Positions 7,594 through 14,927 of a stretch of DNA of 39,999 bases are shown piece after piece. The notes beneath the pieces are model-generated. The model was not told the DNA's origin and made no database searches. It saw nothing but the letters and a program-made list of their open reading frames with translations. The position numbers were made by a program, and so were the translations under genes. The first letter of the stretch is position 1. Each line of letters begins with the position of its first letter. The stretch comes from Planctomycetota bacterium. Its GTDB lineage: Bacteria > Planctomycetota > Planctomycetia > Pirellulales > Lacipirellulaceae. The stretch spans positions 1,236-41,234 of the forward strand of contig JABDGM010000034.1 in assembly GCA_013286045.1 (NCBI GenBank), given 5' to 3'.

Positions 7594-7956
7594 ATGGACG
7601 AACCGACACCTGAAATGCCGCCCGAATTGCCCGTTGCCATGGCGACGGCGGCGGATGCTGCCGTCGGGTTGTCACCGCCGCAGGCCGCGCTATCGCCGCT
7701 GGAGACCGAGCTCAGAAGCCTGCCGACGTACGCTCGCGGGCTGCTCCACATCCGCGTGCCCGTGCGAGTCACGCTGGCATCTCAACGCAAGAGCGTCCAA
7801 GAAATCATTGAGCTTGGGCCGGGCTCGATCGTGAAATTCGAAAAGACGTACGATGAGCCGTTGGAGGTTTCCGTCGGCGGGCGCACGATCGCTGAAGGCG
7901 AAGTCGTTAAAGTCGGCGACAAGTTCGGCGTGCGAATCAACGGTCTGGTGAAGTAA
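7594..7956 (+). CDS. fliN: FliN-like flagellar motor switch / SpoA-domain protein
   Basis: A 120-residue protein. Residues 1-45 are a Pro/Ala-rich low-complexity extension. Residues 50-118 are a SpoA (FliN/FliM C-terminal) domain: LLHIRVPVRVTLASQRKSVQEIIELGPGSIVKFEKTYDEPLEVSVGGRTIAEGEVVKVGDKFGVRI. The pattern GSIVxF, DEPLEVxV and GEVVxVGDxFGVRI is typical of FliN. In flagellated bacteria FliN sits in the C-ring at the motor base and binds FliM and FliH. No other flagellar gene is in the window, so this is an orphan, divergent from nadA. It could also be a SctQ/HrcQ-type switch protein of a secretion system, but the short length favours FliN. Confidence 0.87.
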   Translation: MDEPTPEMPPELPVAMATAADAAVGLSPPQAALSPLETELRSLPTYARGLLHIRVPVRVTLASQRKSVQEIIELGPGSIVKFEKTYDEPLEVSVGGRTIAEGEVVKVGDKFGVRINGLVK

Positions 7957-7985
7957 CGCACCGGCCAAACGGTCGCCACGCTAGT

Positions 7986-8060
7986 CAGCCCCCGGCTCCG
8001 CCGGGCGTTCTTCTCTCTGGTGCGGCCGCTAAATGCAAACCCCGGCAGAGCCGGGGGCTG
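7986..8060. repeat. REPIN-like inverted pair (CAGCCCCCGGCT family)
   Basis: CAGCCCCCGGCTCCGCCGGG (7986-8005) and its near-perfect reverse complement (8040-8060) are separated by 34 bases. Each arm can also fold on itself (CCCGGC-TCC-GCCGGG). The layout matches that of the element at 4371-4428, but the sequence family differs. It lies between the 3' ends of fliN and the Cys-rich gene, so it may also act as a bidirectional mRNA end. Confidence 0.7.
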
Positions 8061-8100
8061 CCAAGTCAGGCGGTGCGTTGCACGATTGCAATTACGCAAC

Positions 8101-8135
8101 AAAAAAACCTGCCTCGGACTTTCGTCCGAGGCAGG
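8101..8135 (-). terminator. Intrinsic terminator of the Cys-rich gene
   Basis: CCTGCCTCGGAC (8108-8119), loop TTTC and GTCCGAGGCAGG (8124-8135) form a perfect 12-bp stem. On the minus strand it is followed by seven T (8107-8101). It lies 40 bases after the stop of the Cys-rich gene, so that gene is a transcription unit with a very strong 3' end. Confidence 0.92.
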
Positions 8136-8174
8136 CTCAGTTCATTGTCGTTCTTCATTCGCTCTAATTCTTAA

Positions 8175-9212
8175 TTAGCGAAGGAAGCTCGTGCGAACAA
8201 CGTTGCGTTGCTGACCAACCGAAGCGTTCGGATCAGCCATCGGGCGAGGAGCAACCGGACGAACCGACGCACCGGCTTCAGCAGGAGCTGCTGGGGCCTT
8301 ATCATCGGACTTCTTTTCGGCCTTCTCACCACCACCGTTGCAACCGCAACCAGTCGAACCACCACAGCTCGAGCAGCCCGAGCCGCAGCTGTCGCAACCG
8401 CAACCACAGCTGTTGCAGCTGCAGCAAGGTTCGCAGCACGAGCAGCAGCTATGGCAACGGAACATGCCACAGAGGCTATCGAGCAAGCAGCAGCGATGGC
8501 AGCACGGCGAGCAGCAGCTGTTGCACGAATTGCAGCAGCTGTTCTGGCAACCGCACGACTGTTCGCAGCAGCAGCTCTTTTCGCAACCACAACCGCAGCT
8601 GTTGCTGGCGCAGCAGCTCGGTTCGCAGCCGCAGCTCTTCTCGCAGCAGCAAGAAGGTTCGCAGCAACCGCAGCTATGGCAACGGAACATGCCACAGAGG
8701 TTGTCGAGCAAGCAGCAGTGGCCACAGCCACAGCTGTTGCAGCAGCTCGGAGCACAGCACGATTGCTCGCAGCAGCAGCTCTTTTCGCAACCGCAGCTGT
8801 TACCACAGCTGTTGCAACCGCAACCGCAGCTATTGCTAGCGCAGCAGCTTGGTTCGGCACAGCAGCTCTTCTCGCAGCAGCAAGAAGGTTCGCAGCAACC
8901 GCAGCTATGGCAACGGAACATGCCACACAGGCTGTCTAGCAAGCAGCAGTGGTTGCAACCGCAGCTGTTGCAGCAGCTCGGAGCACAGCACGACTGTTCG
9001 CAGCAGCACGACTTTTCGCAACCACAACCGCAGCTGTTGCAGCTGTTCTGGCAGCCGCAGCTTTGTTCGCAGCAGCAGCTCTTTTCGCAGCAGCCGCAGC
9101 TGGGCTCACAACAGCAGCCGCAGCCGCCGCCGAGCATGCAATCGAACAGGCCAGCGTAGCTGGATCCTGTAAGAGCAATGCTCACCATGAGCGCTCCCAA
9201 GAAATTTTTCAT
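8175..9212 (-). CDS. Exported, extremely cysteine-rich repeat protein
   Basis: A 345-residue protein with about 103 Cys by hand count (30%), otherwise mostly Ser, Gly, Glu, Asn and Lys. Residues 1-20 form a Sec signal peptide ending SSYA. Residues 21-291 are built of short Cys units (EPSCCCEKSC, CCCEQSCCAPSCC, NSCGCGC). An imperfect long repeat is anchored by CCLLDSLCGMFRCHSC at residues 89, 166 and 241 (periods 77 and 75). Residues 292-345 are a Cys-free Lys/Asp/Ala/Pro tail ending RTSFLR. The DNA repeats too: 8631-8696 equals 8862-8927, 231 bp apart. GGAGG stands ten bases before the ATG at 9212. I do not know a named family. A disulfide-linked envelope or fibre protein is my preferred guess, given the cystine-rich walls reported for planctomycetes; metal binding is the alternative. 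Confidence 0.88.
   Translation of the reverse strand: MKNFLGALMVSIALTGSSYAGLFDCMLGGGCGCCCEPSCGCCEKSCCCEQSCGCQNSCNSCGCGCEKSCCCEQSCCAPSCCNSCGCNHCCLLDSLCGMFRCHSCGCCEPSCCCEKSCCAEPSCCASNSCGCGCNSCGNSCGCEKSCCCEQSCCAPSCCNSCGCGHCCLLDNLCGMFRCHSCGCCEPSCCCEKSCGCEPSCCASNSCGCGCEKSCCCEQSCGCQNSCCNSCNSCCSPCCHRCCLLDSLCGMFRCHSCCSCCEPCCSCNSCGCGCDSCGSGCSSCGGSTGCGCNGGGEKAEKKSDDKAPAAPAEAGASVRPVAPRPMADPNASVGQQRNVVRTSFLR
8631..8927. repeat. Internal 231-bp-period duplication in the Cys-rich gene
   Basis: The 66 bases at 8631-8696 recur without a difference at 8862-8927. The offset of 231 bp is exactly 77 codons, matching the protein repeat. Such identity implies recent duplication or gene conversion, and the array is likely to vary in copy number between strains. 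Confidence 0.85.
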
Positions 9213-9934
9213 CGGACCAGGTCCTCCTAATATGTTGGAACCATTCCGGGCAGAAGATCACCGACTTCCGGCAACGCGCGATGCCGCCCCACGCCGAAAG
9301 GTCGGTCGTGAAGAACGGCCGCTTAGCTACGCCGTAATTGGTAGGCTAGGCCGGCGTAAGGGGCACTTTCAAAGTGCCGGGGGTCGGAATCAGGCGGGCT
9401 GCTTCGGGGGGTTCCACACGGTGTGCGTCAGCTCCAGTCGAGCCAATCCTTGGCTCGAAATGTCCGGGCCGGTTGGCTGACGCGCATTCTTTGCCGTACG
9501 AGATGCGCGGGTGCATCGCATGCGACACCAAACGTATCGTCCGCCCGCGGAAGAGCGCTTGAGCGAACGCAAGTAATTTTCACGGGCAGAGTTACCTCAA
9601 CTGTTAGGCTGAGTTTTCGCCCCGCGTAGGCTGGTAAAACACTCCCGATTCTGCTGTTCACGATGGGCTCCGTGGCCCACCGGAGCGAGGTTTGATATAG
9701 TTAGGGAAGATGTAACGGCAGGCCGCCCGTCGCAGAGTTCGCAATGCGAATTCAAAGTTGCGCGAAACCGCGCTAGATCACCCCGTTAAGCGACCCCACC
9801 GTCGACTGCCAGCATCTTGCTTGCCGAGATACTTTGCCGCTACGGTAAAGTTTGACGCTTGGCAAGGCTTTGACGTTCTCTCGAAGATTGCATTGAAATC
9901 ACTCTGAAACACCTCCCGGCGGAGCCAGTTTCCC
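9213..9934. other. 722-bp non-coding region with a cluster of hairpins
   Basis: No credible gene lies between the divergent Cys-rich and propeller genes. Visible stem-loops are TACGCCG/CGGCGTA (9328-9358) and the near-perfect palindrome GGCACTTTCAAAGTGCC (9362-9378). A nested structure at 9425-9483 has outer arms GCGTCAGC/GCTGACGC and inner arms CGAGCCAA/TTGGCTCG. Another nested hairpin at 9820-9866 has outer CTTGCC/GGCAAG and inner ACTTTGCCG/CGGTAAAGT. The first three could form a structured 5' leader of the Cys-rich gene if its promoter lies beyond 9485. The last lies 69 bases before the propeller gene. Both promoters must be here, but no clear -35/-10 pair stands out. Confidence 0.55.
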
Positions 9935-12220
9935 ATGATCTATGGTTCGCGCGTTCGAGTTTCCTTCTTATTAGTAGTGGCTTGTTGGCAATGTGCGTCG
10001 TGGCAGGCAAGTAATGCTGCGACGGCGGACCCGATGGACTGGCCGAACTGGCGCGGGCCGCAGCAGAACCGCGTTTCAACAGAAAAGGGGCTCGTTGAAA
10101 AGTGGGATCCCGCTGGCGGCGAAGGGAGCCACTTGCTGTGGAAGAATAAGGACCTGGCTGGGCGATCGACGCCGATCGTCATGCACGGCAAACTTTACGC
10201 GATCGTCCACGACCAGACAGAGTCGGCAAACGAGGGCGAGAAAGTAGTGTGTGCGGATGCGGCCACGGGCAAGACTTTGTGGGAGCACCGGTTCAACGTC
10301 TACTTATCTGATGCACCGGCGGAGCGGATCGGCTGGTCGAGCGTCGTGGGGGATCCGGAAACGGGTCGCGTCTACGCCCAGGGCATCTGCGATTACTTCT
10401 GTTGCCTGGATGGCGAAACCGGCAAACTCGTATGGGACCACAGCCTGCACGAAGAATACGGCACGGTTTCGACCTACGGCGGCCGAACCAACTTCCCCAT
10501 CATCTTCGAAGACAACCTGTTAATTAGTGCCGTGATGGTCGGCTGGGGCGATGAGCCGAAATACAATCGGTTCGCGATTCCGGCCCATCGCTTCATGTGC
10601 TTCAACAAAGCCACCGGCGAATTGCGGTGGATTAACGGTACGAGCCCAAGCCCGTACGACACGACGTTCAGCACTCCCACCTGCTTGCCGATCGGCGGTT
10701 TGCAGGAACTCGTTTTTTGCTCCGGCGACGGCGGCGTGTGGTCGCTGCAACCGCGAACTGGGAAGGCAATTTGGACCTACCCGTTCGGCCGAGCCGGATT
10801 GAATTGCTCGCCGCTCGTGACGCCGGAAGGCAACGTTTTTGCGACCCACGGCGTGGAAAACACGGTTGGCACCAGTATGGGTGGCGTCGTGGGCCTCGAT
10901 GTCACGAAGCCGGAAAATCAAAAAGTGAAGGAGCTGTGGCGGAAGTTTGAAATCATGGCTCAGTTCGTATCGCCGGTGATGATTGATGACACGGTGTACG
11001 TTATCGATGACACCGCCAGAATCACGGGCCTCGACGCCAAAACTGGCGAAGTCGTACGCCGGAAAAAACTTGGTAGCGTGATGCGCGGCACGGGCGACTC
11101 AAGCCCGACGCCCTTCGTTGCGGACGGCAAGATTTACGTGATCACCGGCGATGGCCAATGGTATGTGCTCAAGCCGAATGGAAAAGACTTGCAAGTCGTG
11201 GCCAAGGCCAAGCTCTCGGGCGAAGCGGTAAATGCGTCGCCGATTGTTTCTCACGGCCGCACTTACGTCACCTCAATGGATTACATGTACTGCTTGGGCG
11301 ACAAGGATCAAAAGCCTGAGGCGGATCCCTTGCCGAAGTGGCCGGATGAAACCAAGGGAGACGACAAAGTCGCTCAGGTTCAGGTGGTGCCGTACGATAT
11401 TGTGCTCGCGCCCGGCAAGAACCAGGAATATAAGGTGCGGGTCTTCAACGCAAAGGGGCAGTTGCTTCCTGATTCGCTCGCCAAGGAAGCGAAGTTCGCG
11501 GTGGATGGCCCCGGCAAAATCAGCGAAAGCGGCGCCTATACCGCACCGGATGAGAACGAACACCAGGTTGCACTCGTAACATGTAAAGTAGGCGAAGTGG
11601 CTGGCACCGCGCGCATTCGCGTGATTCCGCCGCTGCCTTGGAAATGGGATTTCGAAAAAGAGAAAGCGGTGCCACTGACGTGGCTTGGTGGTCGCGTGCG
11701 TTGGGAAGTTCGCGACAAAGATGGCGAGAAGTACATCGCCAAGAAGGCGGTACTGCCCACGCCAAAGGATCCGAAAAACAAACTCGGCACGCGTAGTTTC
11801 CTGTGGATGGGTCCGGCCAACCTTTCGAACTACACCGTGCAGGCCGATCTACAAGTTCAAGAGAACGACGGCAAGATGCCGGATGCGGGCATCATTGCGA
11901 GTGGCTATGAGCTCACGATGCGAGCGCAAAACCATAAGGCAAAACTCGATAGCTGGGCTTCGAACAACTACCGATCGTTCAAGGAAGTGCCATTCACGCC
12001 CGAGCCTGGCAAGTGGTACACGCTCAAGCTGACGGTCGCACCGGAAAAGGGCGAGGTGAAAGTCCGTGGAAAGATTTGGCCGCGCGGCGAAAAAGAGCCG
12101 GCCGACTGGACGATGGAAGTCGTCGATAAATCACCGAACCTGCGGGGTACACCTGCCGTTTACGGCAATTCCGGCGATGCGGAGATTTATCTGGATAACT
12201 TTAGCGTGACGGCAAATTAG
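9935..12220 (+). CDS. Exported PQQ-like beta-propeller protein with Ig-like and ConA-like C-terminal domains
   Basis: A 761-residue exported protein. Residues 1-30 are a signal peptide (VSFLLVVACWQCASWQASNAATA). A propeller of the PQQ-like/BamB type follows, opening with DWPNWRGPQQNRVSTEKGL, the usual planctomycete start. Repeated blades carry DAATGKTLWEHR, DGETGKLVWDH, NKATGELRW, QPRTGKAIWTYP and DAKTGEVVRRKK. About residues 460-555 look like a bacterial Ig-like domain (VPYDIVLAPGKNQEYKVRVFNAKGQ through SGAYTAPDE). The final 200 residues are a beta-sandwich of the DUF1080/LamG type, ending AEIYLDNFSV. Fifty-three bases separate it from a second propeller gene. No dehydrogenase catalytic signature or PQQ synthesis gene is seen, so PQQ is probably not bound. 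It may bind or degrade polysaccharide. Confidence 0.9.
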   Translation: MIYGSRVRVSFLLVVACWQCASWQASNAATADPMDWPNWRGPQQNRVSTEKGLVEKWDPAGGEGSHLLWKNKDLAGRSTPIVMHGKLYAIVHDQTESANEGEKVVCADAATGKTLWEHRFNVYLSDAPAERIGWSSVVGDPETGRVYAQGICDYFCCLDGETGKLVWDHSLHEEYGTVSTYGGRTNFPIIFEDNLLISAVMVGWGDEPKYNRFAIPAHRFMCFNKATGELRWINGTSPSPYDTTFSTPTCLPIGGLQELVFCSGDGGVWSLQPRTGKAIWTYPFGRAGLNCSPLVTPEGNVFATHGVENTVGTSMGGVVGLDVTKPENQKVKELWRKFEIMAQFVSPVMIDDTVYVIDDTARITGLDAKTGEVVRRKKLGSVMRGTGDSSPTPFVADGKIYVITGDGQWYVLKPNGKDLQVVAKAKLSGEAVNASPIVSHGRTYVTSMDYMYCLGDKDQKPEADPLPKWPDETKGDDKVAQVQVVPYDIVLAPGKNQEYKVRVFNAKGQLLPDSLAKEAKFAVDGPGKISESGAYTAPDENEHQVALVTCKVGEVAGTARIRVIPPLPWKWDFEKEKAVPLTWLGGRVRWEVRDKDGEKYIAKKAVLPTPKDPKNKLGTRSFLWMGPANLSNYTVQADLQVQENDGKMPDAGIIASGYELTMRAQNHKAKLDSWASNNYRSFKEVPFTPEPGKWYTLKLTVAPEKGEVKVRGKIWPRGEKEPADWTMEVVDKSPNLRGTPAVYGNSGDAEIYLDNFSVTAN

Positions 12221-12243
12221 CTCAATCAAACAATTCACCGCGA

Positions 12244-12257
12244 CTTCGTGGTGAAAT
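12244..12257 (+). repeat. CTTCGTGGTGAAAT motif ahead of the second propeller gene
   Basis: The 14-mer CTTCGTGGTGAAAT recurs exactly at 14095-14108. Each copy lies 16 bases before the ATG of the next plus-strand gene. See the matching entry for the second copy. Confidence 0.5.
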
Positions 12258-12273
12258 TTTCTCGGAATAAGAA

Positions 12274-14052
12274 ATGAAAAAAGCATCGATCACATTACTC
12301 GTCATTGCGGGCTGGTGCGGGCTAGTTGCAAATGCGCTCGCGGCGGACACGGCAAAGCCAAGCGCTGCCGCCAAGTCAGAAAAGCCGACCAAAGAATGGA
12401 CGATGTGGGGCGGATCGCCCGAGCGCAATAACACGCCGGAAGCACACAACATTCCCACGGAGTGGAATATCGGCGAAATCGATTATCGCACTGGCAAGTG
12501 GGATTCGTCGAAGGCGAAGAACGTGAAATGGGTGGCGCCGCTCGGATCGCAAACGTACGGCAACGTGGTCGTCGCCGGCGGGCATGCGTATATCGGTACG
12601 AACAACGGCAGCGGTTGGCTAAAGCGGTTCCCGCCCGAACACGACTTGGGCGTGCTCCTGTGCTTCGATACCAAAGACGGTAATTTCTTGTGGCAGCATA
12701 GCAGCGAAAAAATGCCGACAGGCCGCGTGCACGACTGGCCGCTACAGGGCGTGTGCAGCACGCCGCTAGTGGAAGGCAATCGGCTGTGGTTCGTCACCAA
12801 TCGCTGCGAAGTTCGCTGCCTGGATACCGAGGGCTTCCAGGATGGCAAGAACGACGGCCCCTACAAGAGCGAAGAGAACGAGAGCAAAGATGAGGCAGAC
12901 GTCGTGTGGGTCTTTGACATGTTCAAAGACCTCGGCGTTTCGCCGCACAATATGTCCGATTGCTCAGTAATGAGCGTTGGTGACACGCTGTTCGTGTGCA
13001 CGTCGAACGGTATCGATGAAGCGCACATCGGCATCCCAGCTCCCGAAGCACCGAGTTTCATCGCGCTCGACAAGAACACGAAGAAGGTTCTGTGGACGGA
13101 TAAGTCGCCCGGGCTGAATATTCTTCATGGCCAATGGTCATCGCCTGCCTACGGCGTATTGGGCGGCGTGCCGCAAGTGATCTTCGGCGGCGGCGACGGC
13201 TGGCTCTACAGCTTCGACCCCAAGGGCGATGGCAATGGAAAATCGAAGCTCTTATGGAAGTTCGACTGCAATCCAAAAAATTCGCACTACGCGCTCAACA
13301 AGGCAACACGCAATCACATTATCGGCACGCCGGTAATTTACGATGGCAAGGTGTACGTCGCGGTAGGTGAAGATCCGGAACATGGCGAAGGGCAGGGCCA
13401 CCTGTGGTGCATCGATCCGACGAAGCGCGGCGATGTGAGCCCAGACTTGGCCTACAACTCGAAGGACCCTAGCAAGCCGATCGAACCGAAACGGCTGCAA
13501 GATGTGGAGCCCGATAAGGGCGATTTCGCTCGGCCGAATCCGAACTCGGCCGCCATTTGGCATTACGGCGCCGAGCTCGATAAGAATGGCAACGAGCTCA
13601 AACGCGAGTTCACCGATACGATGCACCGCACGCTCGGCAGCGTGGCGATAAAGGATGACATCCTTTACATCGCCGACTACAACGGCGCGTTTCACTGCCT
13701 CAACGCGAAGACCGGCAAGGTGAATTGGGTGTACGACATGCTCGCCGCAGCGTGGGGCTCGCCCCTCATTGTGGATGGCAAAGTGTACATCGGCGACGAA
13801 GATGGCGACGTCGCGATCTTCAAGCACTCCGCCGATCCAAACGTCGCGATGAAGAAAGACGGCGACGAAATGAAGCCGTTCTACGGCGAAATGAACATGG
13901 GCAATGCTGTGTACAGCACGCCGATCGTTGCCGATAACGTTCTGTATATCGCGAATCGCACGCATCTATTCGCGATCGAGGAAGGCGCGAAGCCGATGCA
14001 TGCTACTACCGAACCAGCAGCGCTTCAAAAGGCGAAGGCGGGCGGAGATTGA
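12274..14052 (+). CDS. Exported PQQ-like beta-propeller protein
   Basis: A 592-residue protein with a cleavable signal peptide (residues 1-23, LLVIAGWCGLVANALAA). The mature part begins with a Lys/Ala-rich linker, then EWTMWGGSPERNNTPEAHNIP. Propeller blades contain CFDTKDGNFLWQHS, CLDTEGF, ALDKNTKKVLWTDKSPG, GGDGWLYSFDPKGDG and CLNAKTGKVNWVYD, all of the PQQ-like/BamB-like type. Two acidic inserts (DGKNDGPYKSEENESKDEAD and PSKPIEPKRLQDVEPDKGD) lengthen it relative to BamB. It is the second gene of the tandem pair and shares the domain type but little sequence with the first. A weak GGAA precedes the ATG at 12274. An outer-surface or periplasmic binding role is likely; no enzyme activity can be assigned. 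Confidence 0.88.
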   Translation: MKKASITLLVIAGWCGLVANALAADTAKPSAAAKSEKPTKEWTMWGGSPERNNTPEAHNIPTEWNIGEIDYRTGKWDSSKAKNVKWVAPLGSQTYGNVVVAGGHAYIGTNNGSGWLKRFPPEHDLGVLLCFDTKDGNFLWQHSSEKMPTGRVHDWPLQGVCSTPLVEGNRLWFVTNRCEVRCLDTEGFQDGKNDGPYKSEENESKDEADVVWVFDMFKDLGVSPHNMSDCSVMSVGDTLFVCTSNGIDEAHIGIPAPEAPSFIALDKNTKKVLWTDKSPGLNILHGQWSSPAYGVLGGVPQVIFGGGDGWLYSFDPKGDGNGKSKLLWKFDCNPKNSHYALNKATRNHIIGTPVIYDGKVYVAVGEDPEHGEGQGHLWCIDPTKRGDVSPDLAYNSKDPSKPIEPKRLQDVEPDKGDFARPNPNSAAIWHYGAELDKNGNELKREFTDTMHRTLGSVAIKDDILYIADYNGAFHCLNAKTGKVNWVYDMLAAAWGSPLIVDGKVYIGDEDGDVAIFKHSADPNVAMKKDGDEMKPFYGEMNMGNAVYSTPIVADNVLYIANRTHLFAIEEGAKPMHATTEPAALQKAKAGGD

Positions 14053-14077
14053 TGGCAGGCGAGTTGTCAAACTACTT

Positions 14078-14108
14078 CTTTGTGCCCTTCGTGCCTTCGT
14101 GGTGAAAT
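14078..14108 (+). repeat. Tandem yTTyGTG units ending in CTTCGTGGTGAAAT
   Basis: The stretch holds three head-to-tail copies of a CTTyGTG-like unit, and the last merges into CTTCGTGGTGAAAT, identical to 12244-12257. From memory, similar CTTCGTG-CTTCGTGGTGAA strings appear between genes in many unrelated bacteria. The function is unknown. Confidence 0.5.
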
Positions 14109-14124
14109 CCAGCTTTCTCAAACG

Positions 14125-14496
14125 ATGAAAAAACGCGTTCTTAGCATTGGTCAGTGCGGTCCGGATAACTCGGCGATCCGCACGTTTCTAACTCGCAATT
14201 TTGAATGCGAGTTCGACACGGCCGACGCCGCCGCCGATGCGCTCGCTAAAATGAAGCACAGCTCATATGACCTGGCGCTAGTGAACCGAAAGCTCGACGT
14301 CGATTACACAGACGGCATCGACGTGATTCGTGCCTTGAAGTCCGATAGCGCAACGGCTGGCGTGCCCGTCATGCTCGTTACCAATTATCCTGAGCATCAG
14401 GACGCGGCGATTGCGGCGGGTGCGCTCCGCGGATTCGGGAAGCTGGAATTCGGCAAAGCCGAAACTCGCGAGCTACTGGCGACTGTATTGGCGTAG
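14125..14496 (+). CDS. Receiver-like domain protein lacking the phospho-acceptor Asp
   Basis: A 123-residue single-domain protein with the CheY-like pattern: beta1 KRVLSIGQC, then a helix FLTRNFECEF, DTADAAADALAKM, YDLALVNRKLDVDYTDGIDVIRALK, VPVMLVTNYPEHQDAAIAAGALRGFGKLEFG. The phosphorylation site Asp is replaced by Asn54 (LVNRKLD), and the acidic pair after beta1 is missing (GQCGPDN). Thr86 and Lys106 match the conserved Thr/Ser and Lys. It therefore looks like a pseudo-receiver that signals without canonical phosphorylation. The ATG at 14125 gives the proper N-terminus; the frame upstream is unrelated. It follows the second propeller gene by 72 bases on the same strand and has no kinase neighbour. 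Confidence 0.8.
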   Translation: MKKRVLSIGQCGPDNSAIRTFLTRNFECEFDTADAAADALAKMKHSSYDLALVNRKLDVDYTDGIDVIRALKSDSATAGVPVMLVTNYPEHQDAAIAAGALRGFGKLEFGKAETRELLATVLA

Positions 14497-14502
14497 AAGC
14501 TT

Positions 14503-14811
14503 TTAAGCTTCCTGAACAGCTTCTTTGACCGGCTGCACGAAGTGAGGGCTCTTGCCCGAGGCAGTCAGTTCTTTCGCCTTCTTATCAGCTTCTTTCTTTT
14601 CGCTAAACTCATACAGCGCGACGCGCTTCAGCGATTGATTGAACACGCCCCAGAATGCCTTCATCCGCACTTCTTTAGCACTTTTGGCACGGCTCTTACG
14701 CTTGGCGGGTTCCTTCTTAACGGCAGCGGCCTTCTTCGGGGCGCTCTTGGCCTTGCGCTCGGCAGCTTCGACTTCGGCGCGTTTATCCTTGCGACGAACT
14801 ATTTTGGCCAT
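14503..14811 (-). CDS. Small lysine/alanine-rich basic protein
   Basis: A 102-residue protein. Residues 1-50 are a disordered, strongly basic tail (AERKAKSAPKKAAAVKKEPAKRKSRAKSAKEVRMK) resembling histone H1-like tails. Residues 51-98 form a small compact-looking unit (AFWGVFNQSLKRVALYEFSEKKEADKKAKELTASGKSPHFVQPVKE), which from memory recurs as a short conserved unit in planctomycetes. The basic tail suggests nucleic-acid binding, by composition only. The stop lies six bases from the stop of the convergent receiver-like gene, and the palindrome GAAGCTTTTAAGCTTC (14496-14511) spans the junction. The ATG at 14811 has GGTTGGA just upstream. Confidence 0.72.
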   Translation of the reverse strand: MAKIVRRKDKRAEVEAAERKAKSAPKKAAAVKKEPAKRKSRAKSAKEVRMKAFWGVFNQSLKRVALYEFSEKKEADKKAKELTASGKSPHFVQPVKEAVQEA

Positions 14812-14927
14812 ATTCCAACCAGGGGGCAGGGGGTTCGATAAGAGAGGGGCTGTTTTAGGACTGCTATCCTACCCGATTTGTCGCGGCACGACTACGGGCC
14901 GCTTGCCGTAAAACCGTATCTACAGGG

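Noticed and set aside
8631..8927. Regular repeats as a CRISPR array
   Set aside because: The repeats lie inside a coding frame in multiples of three with a 231-bp period, and there are no spacers.
8208..9159. Long plus-strand open frames (up to 273 codons) across the Cys-rich gene
   Set aside because: They are mirror images of the low-complexity TGC-rich gene, giving Gln/Ala-only proteins without start signals; the minus-strand frame has a signal peptide, ribosome site and terminator.
13252..13965. Minus-strand frame of 237 codons opposite the second propeller gene
   Set aside because: Antisense shadow of a clearly coding frame with conserved propeller blades; no ribosome site.
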